This document shows positions 51,463 through 59,256 of a stretch of 64,000 nt of DNA, piece by piece; position 1 is the stretch's first letter; every line of letters starts with the position of its first letter. Under the pieces are notes generated by a model, which saw only the letters and a program-made list of their open reading frames with translations, ran no database searches and was not told where the DNA came from. Source of the DNA: Clavibacter michiganensis subsp. insidiosus (GTDB lineage Bacteria; Actinomycetota; Actinomycetes; Actinomycetales; Microbacteriaceae); contig NZ_MZMO01000001.1 of assembly GCF_002240565.1 (NCBI RefSeq), forward strand, positions 124,001 to 188,000. Direction: 5' to 3'. Made by a program: the position numbers and the translations under genes.

Positions 51463-53142
51463 TCATCGTCGATCACCCCCTCCCGCGAGTACGGCCGCGA
51501 CCGGCTCCTGCACGAGGAATTGGACGAGACGGCCTCCGAGGGGGGACGAGACGCCGGGATCCACTTCCGCCGCCCCTGCGCGTGGGAGGTCCTCGACACG
51601 GCCGGAGACGACGAGCGGGATCCCGAAGACCGGCACGATCACGTCCGGGGCGGTGACCGGTGCCAGCGCTGCCAGCGGGGCGTCCAGCTCCCTGGCCTCC
51701 TCCCCGGGGGCACCGGTCTCCCCTACGGCGAGGACGGGCGTCGCGATGACCCCGTTGCTGCGGAGCCGAACGGCATCGCCGGCGTCGAGGCCCTCGAGGA
51801 GCGTCCGGGTGGTCGTCACGAGGAAGGGGCGGCCCTCCACGACGACGTACCCGCCGTGCACGACCGCTCGAACAGGGATGAGGAGGACAGCGGCCGCGCA
51901 CGCGACGGTCACCAGCAGTCCCAGGCCTGTCCGCCACCACCGGGGATGACGCCGGAGCGCCGCCGCGACGGACGACACAGTCCTCGTGACGAGACCTGCC
52001 AGGAATCCGAGCACCAGCAGCAGGTAGCACGCAGCCGACCACGGACCGGCGTCGAGCAGCAACGGCTGGAGCCTGTACGCGGCCCATGCGAACAGCAGGA
52101 CGGGGAAGAGCCAGCAGAGAGCGCCGTAGACAGCGAGCACCCCGGGCCACCGCCCTTTCTCCTCTGTGCTCTCCACACCGAACAGCAGCCGCACCAGCGC
52201 ACTTCCCGCCGTCGCCATCGCACGCGCCCGGAGGTTCGGAGTGTCAGTCAGGGCCATGAGCGCGAGGTAGCCGTCCAACTTGATGAGCGGGATGAGGTTG
52301 CTGGCGACGCTGACGAAGCAGGCCAGCGCGAAGACGGCGAGGAACTCCTGGAGTCGTCGGTCGGAGATCAGCGAAAGCAGGCAGAGCGAGATCCCGCCGA
52401 CGACCGTGTGCATGGCGGGTCCTGCGAGCGCGACGACCACCCGGCGCGCCCGCTCCCGTATGCGCCAGCCGTCCGTGACATCGCAGAAGAAGGCGGGCGT
52501 GAAGTAGAACAACATCACGCCCATCCGGGTTGGACGGCCACCGAACGCAGCCAGCGCGACAGCATGGCCGAACTCGTGGACACCGCCCATCGCGACGATG
52601 GCCACCCCGAGGTACAAGACGAGGTCGAGAGGGACCGGCCCGCTCAGCATCGACGCCAACAGGCTGGCGTGTCGAGCCGCGGACCACGCGGCGAGGAGGA
52701 GTACGAGCACGAACAGCACGGCAGCGGCCGTTCGCCCGATCCGCGTGAGGAACGGTCGGGCCAGGGCCTGCGCGACGCGGGTCGGATCGAAGAGCACCCA
52801 CTGGAAGCTGAGCGGACGACGATAGGTGAACCTCCCGGACCGGGAGGGCTTCCGGTGGAGAGCGCGGAGCAGGCCCGCCGAGGCGAGGGTGTCGACCGCC
52901 TGCAGCGCCTGCACGTCATCGACGGGCACCCCCGCCATCACGACGGCGTCGTGCAGTGATCGCGTTCCATCGAAGGACGACGCCATGCGTGCGAAGTCGG
53001 CGCCGACCCGTGCCCGGGGCACGCCGCCGACGGAGATGATCCACGGCGCGCCTTCGCTCATTGGCGGGTCGATCTCGACCTGCTCTCCGAGCAGGGGTCG
53101 GAGATCGTCCCATGACCGAGCTCGCGTCCTCAGGTCGCTCAT
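51463..53142 (-). CDS. daptide-cluster intramembrane metalloprotease (M50-like)
   Basis: 559 aa. N-terminal ~95 residues look like a PqqD/RRE-type winged helix (PWIISVGGVPRARVGADFAR, then SFDGTRSLHDAVVMAGVPVD). About ten membrane segments follow with the zinc motif GGVHEFGHAVALAAFG (HExxH, ~190) and the second M50 site SNLIPLIKLDGYLALMAL. A C-terminal ~110-residue extracytoplasmic domain follows the last segment. Proteins of this type are encoded in daptide clusters and are thought to remove the leader during export. Start and stop both overlap neighbouring genes by 4 nt. It is intact but lies between two genes split by IS481. Confidence 0.85.
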   Translation of the reverse strand: MSDLRTRARSWDDLRPLLGEQVEIDPPMSEGAPWIISVGGVPRARVGADFARMASSFDGTRSLHDAVVMAGVPVDDVQALQAVDTLASAGLLRALHRKPSRSGRFTYRRPLSFQWVLFDPTRVAQALARPFLTRIGRTAAAVLFVLVLLLAAWSAARHASLLASMLSGPVPLDLVLYLGVAIVAMGGVHEFGHAVALAAFGGRPTRMGVMLFYFTPAFFCDVTDGWRIRERARRVVVALAGPAMHTVVGGISLCLLSLISDRRLQEFLAVFALACFVSVASNLIPLIKLDGYLALMALTDTPNLRARAMATAGSALVRLLFGVESTEEKGRWPGVLAVYGALCWLFPVLLFAWAAYRLQPLLLDAGPWSAACYLLLVLGFLAGLVTRTVSSVAAALRRHPRWWRTGLGLLVTVACAAAVLLIPVRAVVHGGYVVVEGRPFLVTTTRTLLEGLDAGDAVRLRSNGVIATPVLAVGETGAPGEEARELDAPLAALAPVTAPDVIVPVFGIPLVVSGRVEDLPRAGAAEVDPGVSSPLGGRLVQFLVQEPVAAVLAGGGDRR

Positions 53143-53639
53143 GTCGTGTACCCGCAGAGCAGCAGCGCACCGACATCCGCGGTGGACTCGCTAGCCACGA
53201 TGGTCTCCACGCGACGGAACCCCGCTCCGCTCAACTCCTCGTCCAGTTCCGCCAGCGGGATCGGATTCACCACCGAGGTGAAGTGGTGGGTCTCCAGCTC
53301 CCCACCGGCAGACCGCGACAGGTGCAGGATCGACACGTCACGGGTCAAGCCGTCCTCGCGGACGTAGTCGCTCACGAGCGCCACGGACCCCCTCTCGTCG
53401 CGAAGCGGCACGATCCGCGTCGAGCTCGCGCCCGGGCCCAGCAGAGAAGCGTGGACCGAGACGAAGAACCGACCGCCGGTGGAGAGATGGCGTCCGACGC
53501 TCTCGAAGAGCTCTCGTCGGCCAGACCGGTCGAGCAGGAACAACGAGGTCGTCCCGAGGACGATCGATCCGAAGGTCCGGCCCAGGTCGAAGCTCCGCAT
53601 GTCCCCGACCAGTGCCGTGAGTGGGACGTGCCGCCTAGA

Positions 53640-54707
53640 TGTACTGAGTCATCACGTTGGTGACACTCGGGCCGCGGGCGTCAGCCCGTGGCTCGAGTGG
53701 ATTCGTTCAGTGTTGTAGTGCTGGATCCACGGATCAAGGGCGTCGGTTCTGGCTTGGTTGCTGGTGAAGGGTTGCCGGTAGGCCCACTCGGTCGCGAGGG
53801 TGCGGTTGAAGCGTTCGACCTTGCCGTTCTGCCAGGGGCAGTGCGGGCGGATGAACTTCTGCCTCGCACCGAGCTGCGTGACCGCGTTCTGGAACGCGGC
53901 CGAGTGCCGGTAGGCGAACGCGTTGTCCGTCAGGACCCGTTCGATGCGGGTGATGCCGTGCTCGGCGAAGTACGCCGCGGCCCGGGTCAGGAACCCTGCC
54001 GCGGTCACGCCCTTCTCGTCCGGGTGGATCTCCGCGTAGGCGAGGCGGGTGTGGTCATCGACCACGGCGTGGACGTAATCGAACCCGATCCCACGACCAC
54101 GAACCTGTTCGCTGCGGCCATGCGCCCGCCAGCCGCCGCCGTCCGGGATCCGGCCGAGCTTCTTCACGTCGACGTGGATCAGGTCGCCGGGATGCTCATG
54201 CTCGTACCGGTTTGCCGTCGACCGGGATGCCCGGATCACGGCCCCGGTGACGGGGTCCAACCATGCCAACGGCGGTGCCCCGTGCCGCCGCAGGATGCGG
54301 GAGATCGTGCGGGCTGGAACACCGGTCACCGGCGCCAACCGGGCAGGACCTGATCGCAATCGGGTCCTCGCTTCCACGACGGCTCGTTCTCGTTCCGGGC
54401 TCGTCCTCGTCGGCACCCGTCTCGGCCTCGAGGACCGGTCCGACAAGCCTTCGAAGCCCTCGGACCGGAACCGATTCACCCACCGATGCGCGCACTGACG
54501 CGACACACCGAGTTCGCGCGCGACATGCGAGACCGGCCGACGATCCTCGACCACCCGCCGCACGAGGAGAACCCTCCCGTGAACCGTCAGACGAGCATTA
54601 GCGTGGGACATCGAGGCCTCCTGGCAGTGGCAGAACTAGACAGCTCCATCAAGCCAGGAGGCCTCCTCACACGCCCCGAAGTGTCACCAACGTCATGGCC
54701 GGGTACA
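53640..54707 (-). mobile_element. IS481-family element, copy 3 (1068 bp)
   Basis: Complete, inserted in the methyltransferase gene. Target duplication CCTAGA at 53634-53639 and 54708-54713. Same ends as copies 1 and 2. Only a few base differences from copies 1 and 2. Confidence 0.95.
53652..54611 (-). CDS. IS481-family DDE transposase (copy 3)
   Basis: 319 aa, intact, same domain order as the other copies. It keeps Asn230 in LTDNAFAYR, the usual residue after the second catalytic Asp in IS481/IS3-type transposases, where copies 1 and 2 have His. On that residue it is the best candidate for the active parent among the three. Confidence 0.93.
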   Translation of the reverse strand: MSHANARLTVHGRVLLVRRVVEDRRPVSHVARELGVSRQCAHRWVNRFRSEGFEGLSDRSSRPRRVPTRTSPERERAVVEARTRLRSGPARLAPVTGVPARTISRILRRHGAPPLAWLDPVTGAVIRASRSTANRYEHEHPGDLIHVDVKKLGRIPDGGGWRAHGRSEQVRGRGIGFDYVHAVVDDHTRLAYAEIHPDEKGVTAAGFLTRAAAYFAEHGITRIERVLTDNAFAYRHSAAFQNAVTQLGARQKFIRPHCPWQNGKVERFNRTLATEWAYRQPFTSNQARTDALDPWIQHYNTERIHSSHGLTPAARVSPT

Positions 54708-55077
54708 CCTAGACGCCGGCAGGCTCGCGTACCGCCCTTCCAGGATCCGGATCATCTCCGGCGAGAGGTCGAGCCCCGTCACGGGACGCCCGAGGGACAG
54801 CAGAGGAAGGGTGAGCCGGCCGCCACCGCAGGCGAGCTCGAGGACATCCCCGTCCAAGCCTCCGAGACGACGCAGGAGCGCCGACCGTTCGGAAGGGTCG
54901 AACTCCGCCATCCGCTCGTACATGCGCGAACCGGCGGGCGAGTAGAGGTCCTCGGGCGGCAGGCCGCTGGCGAGGACGTGGGCTAGCGCGGCGGGCGGGC
55001 TCGCGTTCTCAAGGTGTTGCATCGTCTCGGTATCCCTCAGCACGATCGTTGTCATATTGGTCTTCGGCGGAACGCCA

Positions 55078-55106
55078 GGCGGGCGGCCGGTCTTCGACCG
55101 CCCGCC
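55078..55106 (-). terminator. attenuator hairpin between precursor and methyltransferase genes
   Basis: GGCGGGCGG/CCGCCCGCC, perfect 9-bp stem with an 11-nt loop, directly after the last precursor stop. It would favour precursor over downstream enzyme synthesis. Confidence 0.6.
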
Positions 55107-55112
55107 GGCGCA

Positions 55113-55238
55113 TCAGGTGAGGAGCCCGACCAGCGCGAAGCCGAACAGGGCTGAGTTCACGAACCAGTCCTGACCGCTCATCGGCGCATCGATCCCCTCG
55201 ATCTCCTCGAACCAGAGGCTCTTGTGTGCGTCTTCCAT
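55113..55238 (-). CDS. daptide precursor peptide 1
   Basis: 41 aa, ATG 55238 after GAGGTGGAGAG. Leader MEDAHKSLWFEEIEGIDAP carries the FEEI-E-x-x-DAP block shared by all three precursors. The following 22 residues (MSGQDWFVNSALFGF, then ALVGLLT) are hydrophobic and end in Thr, the residue that daptide enzymes convert to a dimethylated diamine terminus. Third precursor in transcription order; spacing to precursor 2 is 48 bp. No family search was possible. The call rests on size, shared leader, C-terminal Thr and enzyme context. Confidence 0.85.
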   Translation of the reverse strand: MEDAHKSLWFEEIEGIDAPMSGQDWFVNSALFGFALVGLLT

Positions 55239-55286
55239 CTCTCCACCTCCTCTCCTGTCATGTGCCTGTGATGCCGGTGCACCAGA

Positions 55287-55409
55287 TCAGGTCGCCGCGA
55301 GGGCGATGAGCCCGAGCACGACCGCCAGCTTGAAGCCGACGTACATGTCCGTGTCCGGGGCATCCATGCTCTCGATCTCCTCGAACCGCAGCTGCTGTGA
55401 GATTTCCAT
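55287..55409 (-). CDS. daptide precursor peptide 2
   Basis: 40 aa, ATG 55409 after GGAGGTGAAGGAA. Leader MEISQQLRFEEIESMDAP, then a core DTDMYVGFKLAVVLG and LIALAAT, a hydrophobic helix-forming segment ending in Thr. Shares with peptides 1 and 3 the FEEI...MDAP block that is the likely RRE-binding and cleavage-guiding part of the leader. Confidence 0.87.
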   Translation of the reverse strand: MEISQQLRFEEIESMDAPDTDMYVGFKLAVVLGLIALAAT

Positions 55410-55455
55410 TTCCTTCACCTCCTCCCCCGTCCTGGGTGGATCGCGTATCGTCCGG

Positions 55456-55590
55456 TCAGGTCAGGAGCGCCGCCATGGCGCCGACATATCCGATGCCGAG
55501 CCACATGCCGTTCCAGAAGCTCTCGTCACTGGGTGCGTCCATCGTGTCGATCTCCTCGAAGGAGAAAGCCTCACGCATTTCCATTTCCAT
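55456..55590 (-). CDS. daptide precursor peptide 3
   Basis: 44 aa from ATG 55590 (ATGs at 55584 and 55578 are also in frame: MEMEM). SD GGAGGTG. Leader MEMEMREAFSFEEIDTMDAP; core SDESFWNGMWLGIG, then YVGAMAALLT, ending in Thr. First precursor in transcription order. Its first 20 nt overlap the 3' end of the decarboxylase gene in another frame, and its SD region is read by that gene as a Gly-Asn repeat. Confidence 0.87.
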   Translation of the reverse strand: MEMEMREAFSFEEIDTMDAPSDESFWNGMWLGIGYVGAMAALLT

Positions 55591-56824
55591 TTCCTTTCAC
55601 CTCCTCCCGGTGCTCAGCGAACAAGGGGATTCCCCTTGCCCGGTAGCCGTCGGACGCCGACCGGTCGGCGTAGACGGCCACGATCTCGTCTTCCGTCATC
55701 CCGCGGAGCGCCGGTCGGCGTCCCGCCCAGATGCGAAAGCAGCTCTTCGCCGCGGATGCGACCGCCGCCTCGGAGAGGACCGGCCGATCGATGCCCCACG
55801 ATGCGTTCCAGGCGCGAGCGCCGGCGACCGGATCGAGCGGCAGGCTCAGCTCCAACGCGATGATGCGCCAGATGCGTTCGAGCCGCTCCCCGTCCCCGAG
55901 CCGGCGCTCCCCGCTCATCACCGATCGCCAGATGGCGGGCAGGATCCGGAGCGTCGTCGGCACCTTGCGGGTGTCGGCAGCCGAGGACATCTCGTTGGCC
56001 AGGTACCAGTGCTTCGCCGCATACGGATCGCGGCCGGCCAGGGCCCACCCGGTGTGCGTCTCCGCGCTCGCCACGGCGAGGAGGGTGCGCAGCCGCTCGT
56101 CGGATCCGTGCTCCACGGCGGTGCGGGCGAAGCGGGCGACGCGACCGGCGAGCTCTTCCGCTGCGCCGTCCTGCACGTCCGCCGCGGCGCTGCCGACGTA
56201 GGCGCCCACCACGTGGAGGAGGATCTCCGCGGCCCCCTCCCGGAGGTCGCGTTCCGGCAGGGAGCGGGCCAGCATCGGGTCGATGACGATCGAGTCCGCG
56301 CGCATCGCCGACCCGGCGACCAGCCGTCGGGAACCGACGCCTTCCAGGCAGGCGACCGAGCTCGCTTCGGATCCCGTGCCGAGCGTGGTCGGCACCAGCA
56401 CGAGCGGCAACCTCGTGAGCCGCGGCGCCTCCGGCACGAAGTGGATCCCGAAGGTCTCGGCGTGCTGCCGTGCTGCTCGCAGATGGTCTCCGCGGGTGGA
56501 GGCAAGCCGGATGAGCTTCGCGGTGTCCATCGTCGAGCCGCCGCCTATCCCGACAATGGACGTCACGTCGTCATCGAGGCCGTCCGCCGCGATCCGGTCC
56601 AGGAGTTCCCGCTGCGACGACGTGGTCGCGTCGATCTCGAGGACCCACCGCGCGCGTCGTCCCAGCTCTGGGTGCTTCTCCCGCACGGCCGCGTCGATGA
56701 CCAGCAGGGCGTCGTTCGTCGCGCCGAGACGAGGGAACGGGCGGTACGACATCCCCGCGCCGATGACGGTGGGGACGCCCCCCGGATGCGCCGTGACCTG
56801 CGCGCGGGCGGCCTCGGGTGTCAT
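55571..56824 (-). CDS. daptide oxidative decarboxylase (iron-containing alcohol dehydrogenase fold)
   Basis: 417 aa. Fe-ADH fold: N-terminal dinucleotide-binding domain with VIGAGMSYRPFPRLG, GIGGGSTMDTAKLIRLAST, and LVLVPTTLGTGSEASSVAC; helical metal domain with REGAAEILLHVVGAY and AAKHWYLANEMSSAADTRK, whose acidic and His residues can bind metal. In the characterised daptide pathway an Fe-ADH homologue oxidises and decarboxylates the C-terminal Thr to a methyl ketone, needing an RRE accessory protein. ATG overlaps the aminotransferase stop. The 3' end encodes GNGNGNA and overlaps precursor 3 by 20 nt. Confidence 0.9.
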   Translation of the reverse strand: MTPEAARAQVTAHPGGVPTVIGAGMSYRPFPRLGATNDALLVIDAAVREKHPELGRRARWVLEIDATTSSQRELLDRIAADGLDDDVTSIVGIGGGSTMDTAKLIRLASTRGDHLRAARQHAETFGIHFVPEAPRLTRLPLVLVPTTLGTGSEASSVACLEGVGSRRLVAGSAMRADSIVIDPMLARSLPERDLREGAAEILLHVVGAYVGSAAADVQDGAAEELAGRVARFARTAVEHGSDERLRTLLAVASAETHTGWALAGRDPYAAKHWYLANEMSSAADTRKVPTTLRILPAIWRSVMSGERRLGDGERLERIWRIIALELSLPLDPVAGARAWNASWGIDRPVLSEAAVASAAKSCFRIWAGRRPALRGMTEDEIVAVYADRSASDGYRARGIPLFAEHREEVKGNGNGNA

Positions 56825-58053
56825 CGTGCGTCCAGATCGTCCAGGACACGCTCGATCGCGCTCGCGATGCAGTCGAGGTCGGCCGTCGTCGAGACGGCTG
56901 CCGGGATCAGCTGGACGGCCGATGGTCCGGGATGGACGATGACGCCCTGCTTCCGGATCCGCTCGACGACATCCAGGATCCCGACGCCGCCGGCGTCGTC
57001 CGTGTCTATGGTCACGGCGCGGAAGGCGCCTCTCCCATCGGCGCCCGTCACCCGGTCATGGCGGAGGAGACGGGAGACCGTCCCCTCGAGCAGACCGGTC
57101 AGCTCACGGAAGCGGGCATCCACGTCGAGGGACTCATGGAGGTCCAACGTCGCGAGGATGGCCGCGCATGTGGCCGGGGTCCCCGCCTGAGTCTCTCCGT
57201 GCACGAACACGGCGTCGTGGCGAGTGAACGCATCGACGATCCGGCTCCCCACGAGGACCGTGGACGCCGCGCACGTGCCGTTGGTGAGGGCCTTGGACAG
57301 CACCAGGGCGTCAGGGGATCCGCACCATCCGCTCGAGGCGAAGCGCATGCCGGTCCGGCCGAATCCCGTCGCGACCTCGTCCGCGACGAGCAGGAACCCA
57401 TGCTCCTCACGGAGCCTCTCGACAACGGACAGGAACTCGGGCGGGACGGCGATCGCGCCGGTGCCGAGCACCGGCTCCAGCACGAGCGCCCCGATCCTGG
57501 CGCCCTCCCTCTCGATGAGCTTCTCCAGGGCCACACCGCCGTCGTCGAAGGGGACGTGCCGGATGTCCCGACGGTCAACCCCATAGACGGACTGCCCCAG
57601 CTCGTCGCCGCTCAGAGCCTGGGATCCGTAGGTCAGACCGTGGTAGCTCCCCCGCAGGCCGACGACGATCCGCCGCTGAGGCGCTCCGGCGAGCTGCCAG
57701 AACTGGCGCACCAGCTTCAGCACGATGTCGTTCGCCGAGCTCCCCGAGGTCGAGTAGATGACGCGCTGATATTTTCCCCCGGCGTACGCGATCAAACGCT
57801 GCGCCGCTTCCTCCGCCAGCGGATGCCCCCGGCGGAACAGGGTCAGGTACGAGGCGTCCCGCAGGGCGCGTGCCACCGCGTCGGCGATCTCCTCCCGTCC
57901 GTACCCGAGGGGGACGTTCCATAGACCGCTCGTCGCGCAGAGGGCATCCACACCGTCGGCGAAGCGGACTCGCGTGCCAGAGGCCGACGTCGCCCAGCTC
58001 CGACTGGTCGGGCTCTCGCTCGGGCGTACAAGGGAGGTCCACACGGCAGGCAT
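56821..58053 (-). CDS. daptide aminotransferase (class III, PLP)
   Basis: 410 aa from ATG 58053 (TGATG overlap with the accessory gene). Class III fold: FADGVDALCATSGLWNVPLG, STSGSSANDIVLKLVRQFWQ, YHGLTYGSQ, LVLEPVLGTGAIAVP, VADEVATGFGRTG and the PLP Lys in DALVLSKALTNGT. In daptides such an enzyme transaminates the C-terminal ketone to an amine. Together with the adjacent decarboxylase and methyltransferase it makes the class-defining Dmp terminus. Confidence 0.9.
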   Translation of the reverse strand: MPAVWTSLVRPSESPTSRSWATSASGTRVRFADGVDALCATSGLWNVPLGYGREEIADAVARALRDASYLTLFRRGHPLAEEAAQRLIAYAGGKYQRVIYSTSGSSANDIVLKLVRQFWQLAGAPQRRIVVGLRGSYHGLTYGSQALSGDELGQSVYGVDRRDIRHVPFDDGGVALEKLIEREGARIGALVLEPVLGTGAIAVPPEFLSVVERLREEHGFLLVADEVATGFGRTGMRFASSGWCGSPDALVLSKALTNGTCAASTVLVGSRIVDAFTRHDAVFVHGETQAGTPATCAAILATLDLHESLDVDARFRELTGLLEGTVSRLLRHDRVTGADGRGAFRAVTIDTDDAGGVGILDVVERIRKQGVIVHPGPSAVQLIPAAVSTTADLDCIASAIERVLDDLDAR

Positions 58054-59138
58054 CAGACAGCCGCCGCTTCGGGTCCGATGGCGACGCCCACGTCCGCAAG
58101 ACGACCCTGCAGGTCGGTGATCCGCTGGTGCAGGCCCCGTCGCGCGAGACCCGCTGACGCACCCCGGTCCACGGCCGCGTCGAGGGTGTCTGCCTCCAGG
58201 AGCGCCTCGACAGCGATCGCCGTCTCGCGACCCAGCTTGAACCGGCGTCCCGAGTCCGGCTCGACGAGCAGATGCTCGTCCTCCCGCCAGATGAGGAGCT
58301 CCCCGGTGGTCCGCGAACCCGGGTGGGGTGCCGACCCACCGAGCGTGCGGCCGAAGCCCGAGATGCTCCAGGCCCCTCCGCCCTCCTGGCCGATGACGCG
58401 CAGCGCTGCCAGGTACCGCCGGAACCATGGCCGCTCACGCACCAACCGCTCGGTCGCCTCGCCTCCGATCGCGGCGAAGTACGCGGCGGTCGGCATCGCC
58501 TCGTTCACGGCCGCGCCCTCCGGCGACGGTTCATGGGGCCAGTACCGCACGTCCCCGACGTGATCCACGGTGAGGCGGTTGACGGGGATGTCAACGCGCT
58601 CGGCCACGGCATCTATGACGGACCGGTCGGCGAGCACCACTGAAGCGGACGTCATCTGCGTGATGAACGATCCCGTCGCCTGGGCCTCGTCAGCATCCGC
58701 CGCGAGCGCCTTCCAGTCCTCCGCGGAGGACAGCCGCACGACGGTGGGGCGGTTGATGGGGCTGAAGGGGACGGCGAGATAGTCCTGGAGCTCGATCTCG
58801 TAACCGCGACCGATGTGCATCACGTCGCCCGCGTCGACGAGCTGCCCCTCGTAGGTGAGCACCGAGGCTCCCGATGGCAGACGCCTGCCGGGGCTCCCGG
58901 AGGCTACGGGCGCCAGGATGACGTCGCCTGTCCGTGACAGCCGATCCGCCTGCCGGTCGAGGTCAGAGCCCTGGAACAGGATGACGCGGCTGGTTTCCAC
59001 GCTCTGCACGCCGGTCGCCCATTGGTGGATCGCGGAGGAGGTCGCACGCGCGACGGACACGGCGGGATCGCTGCCGATCGAATTCCGCATCGCATCGACG
59101 GCGCCTGGAGTATCTGACACGTTTTCTTTTCCCTTCAT
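58053..59138 (-). CDS. daptide RiPP-recognition accessory protein (C-terminal RRE)
   Basis: 361 aa from ATG 59138; a GTG at 59120 after AAGGGA is equally possible. The N-terminal ~250 residues have no recognisable catalytic motif. The C-terminal ~80 residues form a PqqD-like winged helix: GELLIWREDEHLLVEPDSGR, RFKLGRETAIAVEALLEADT, then LHQRITDLQGRLADVGVAIG. A protein of this shape delivers precursor peptide to the oxidative decarboxylase in the known daptide pathway. First gene of the operon; the stop overlaps the aminotransferase ATG. Confidence 0.85.
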   Translation of the reverse strand: MKGKENVSDTPGAVDAMRNSIGSDPAVSVARATSSAIHQWATGVQSVETSRVILFQGSDLDRQADRLSRTGDVILAPVASGSPGRRLPSGASVLTYEGQLVDAGDVMHIGRGYEIELQDYLAVPFSPINRPTVVRLSSAEDWKALAADADEAQATGSFITQMTSASVVLADRSVIDAVAERVDIPVNRLTVDHVGDVRYWPHEPSPEGAAVNEAMPTAAYFAAIGGEATERLVRERPWFRRYLAALRVIGQEGGGAWSISGFGRTLGGSAPHPGSRTTGELLIWREDEHLLVEPDSGRRFKLGRETAIAVEALLEADTLDAAVDRGASAGLARRGLHQRITDLQGRLADVGVAIGPEAAAV

Positions 59139-59256
59139 TGATGATCGACGGAGCACTGCTCACTTGATCCGGGCTGGTCGGCTACACTGCTGCGAGAACC
59201 GCTCCGGGGCCGTTGAGCTGCCGACGGGAATCTCTACCGAATACGAGGAGTAAGAC
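59139..59256. promoter_or_regulatory. divergent promoter region of the daptide operon
   Basis: About 118 bp between the accessory gene and the plus-strand 56-aa peptide gene. TTGATC at 59164 and TACACT at 59183 look like promoter hexamers but are only 13 bp apart, so I do not assign a promoter. All intact daptide gene transcription must start here. Confidence 0.5.

Larger units (their letters stand above)
49544..51466 (-). pseudogene. APH-like phosphotransferase of the daptide operon, split by IS481 copy 2
   Basis: The front (51273-51466) encodes a Pro/Ala-rich start and VFGWHGRTAGVAVRAAEQGD AWLRVVVARPEL; the back (49544-50192) encodes NGNVEAEAITTVRRPRILAW, the catalytic AAAHGDLHWANVF (HxDxxxxN) and LVDWEAWGVAP. 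Deleting the IS and one GCTAGC target copy joins them in frame as VARPEL-ARGSWWNGN, giving 282 aa. ATG 51466 overlaps the protease stop. The IS removes the N-lobe (nucleotide-binding) from the remaining fragment. The role of such kinases in daptide clusters is not established; self-resistance is one option (inference). Confidence 0.88.
53139..55055 (-). pseudogene. daptide N-methyltransferase, split by IS481 copy 3
   Basis: Front (54714-55055): SAM-binding motif VLELACGGGRLTLPLLSLGR, VTGLDLSPEMI. Back (53139-53633): GSIVLGTTSLFLLDRSGRRE, GGRFFVSVHASLL, ending ALLLCGYTT. Removing the IS and one CCTAGA restores the frame through ASLPAS-RRHVPLTALVGD, giving 280 aa. In daptide biosynthesis a class I methyltransferase dimethylates the new C-terminal amine. 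The remaining N-terminal fragment (~120 aa) holds only half the Rossmann fold, so activity is almost certainly lost. The ATG follows the precursor genes and a hairpin; the stop overlaps the protease start. Confidence 0.9.

Noticed and set aside
50199..54707. Composite transposon formed by IS481 copies 2 and 3 around the protease gene
   Set aside because: Each copy has its own, different, perfectly matched target duplication, so they inserted independently and the segment between them is native operon sequence.
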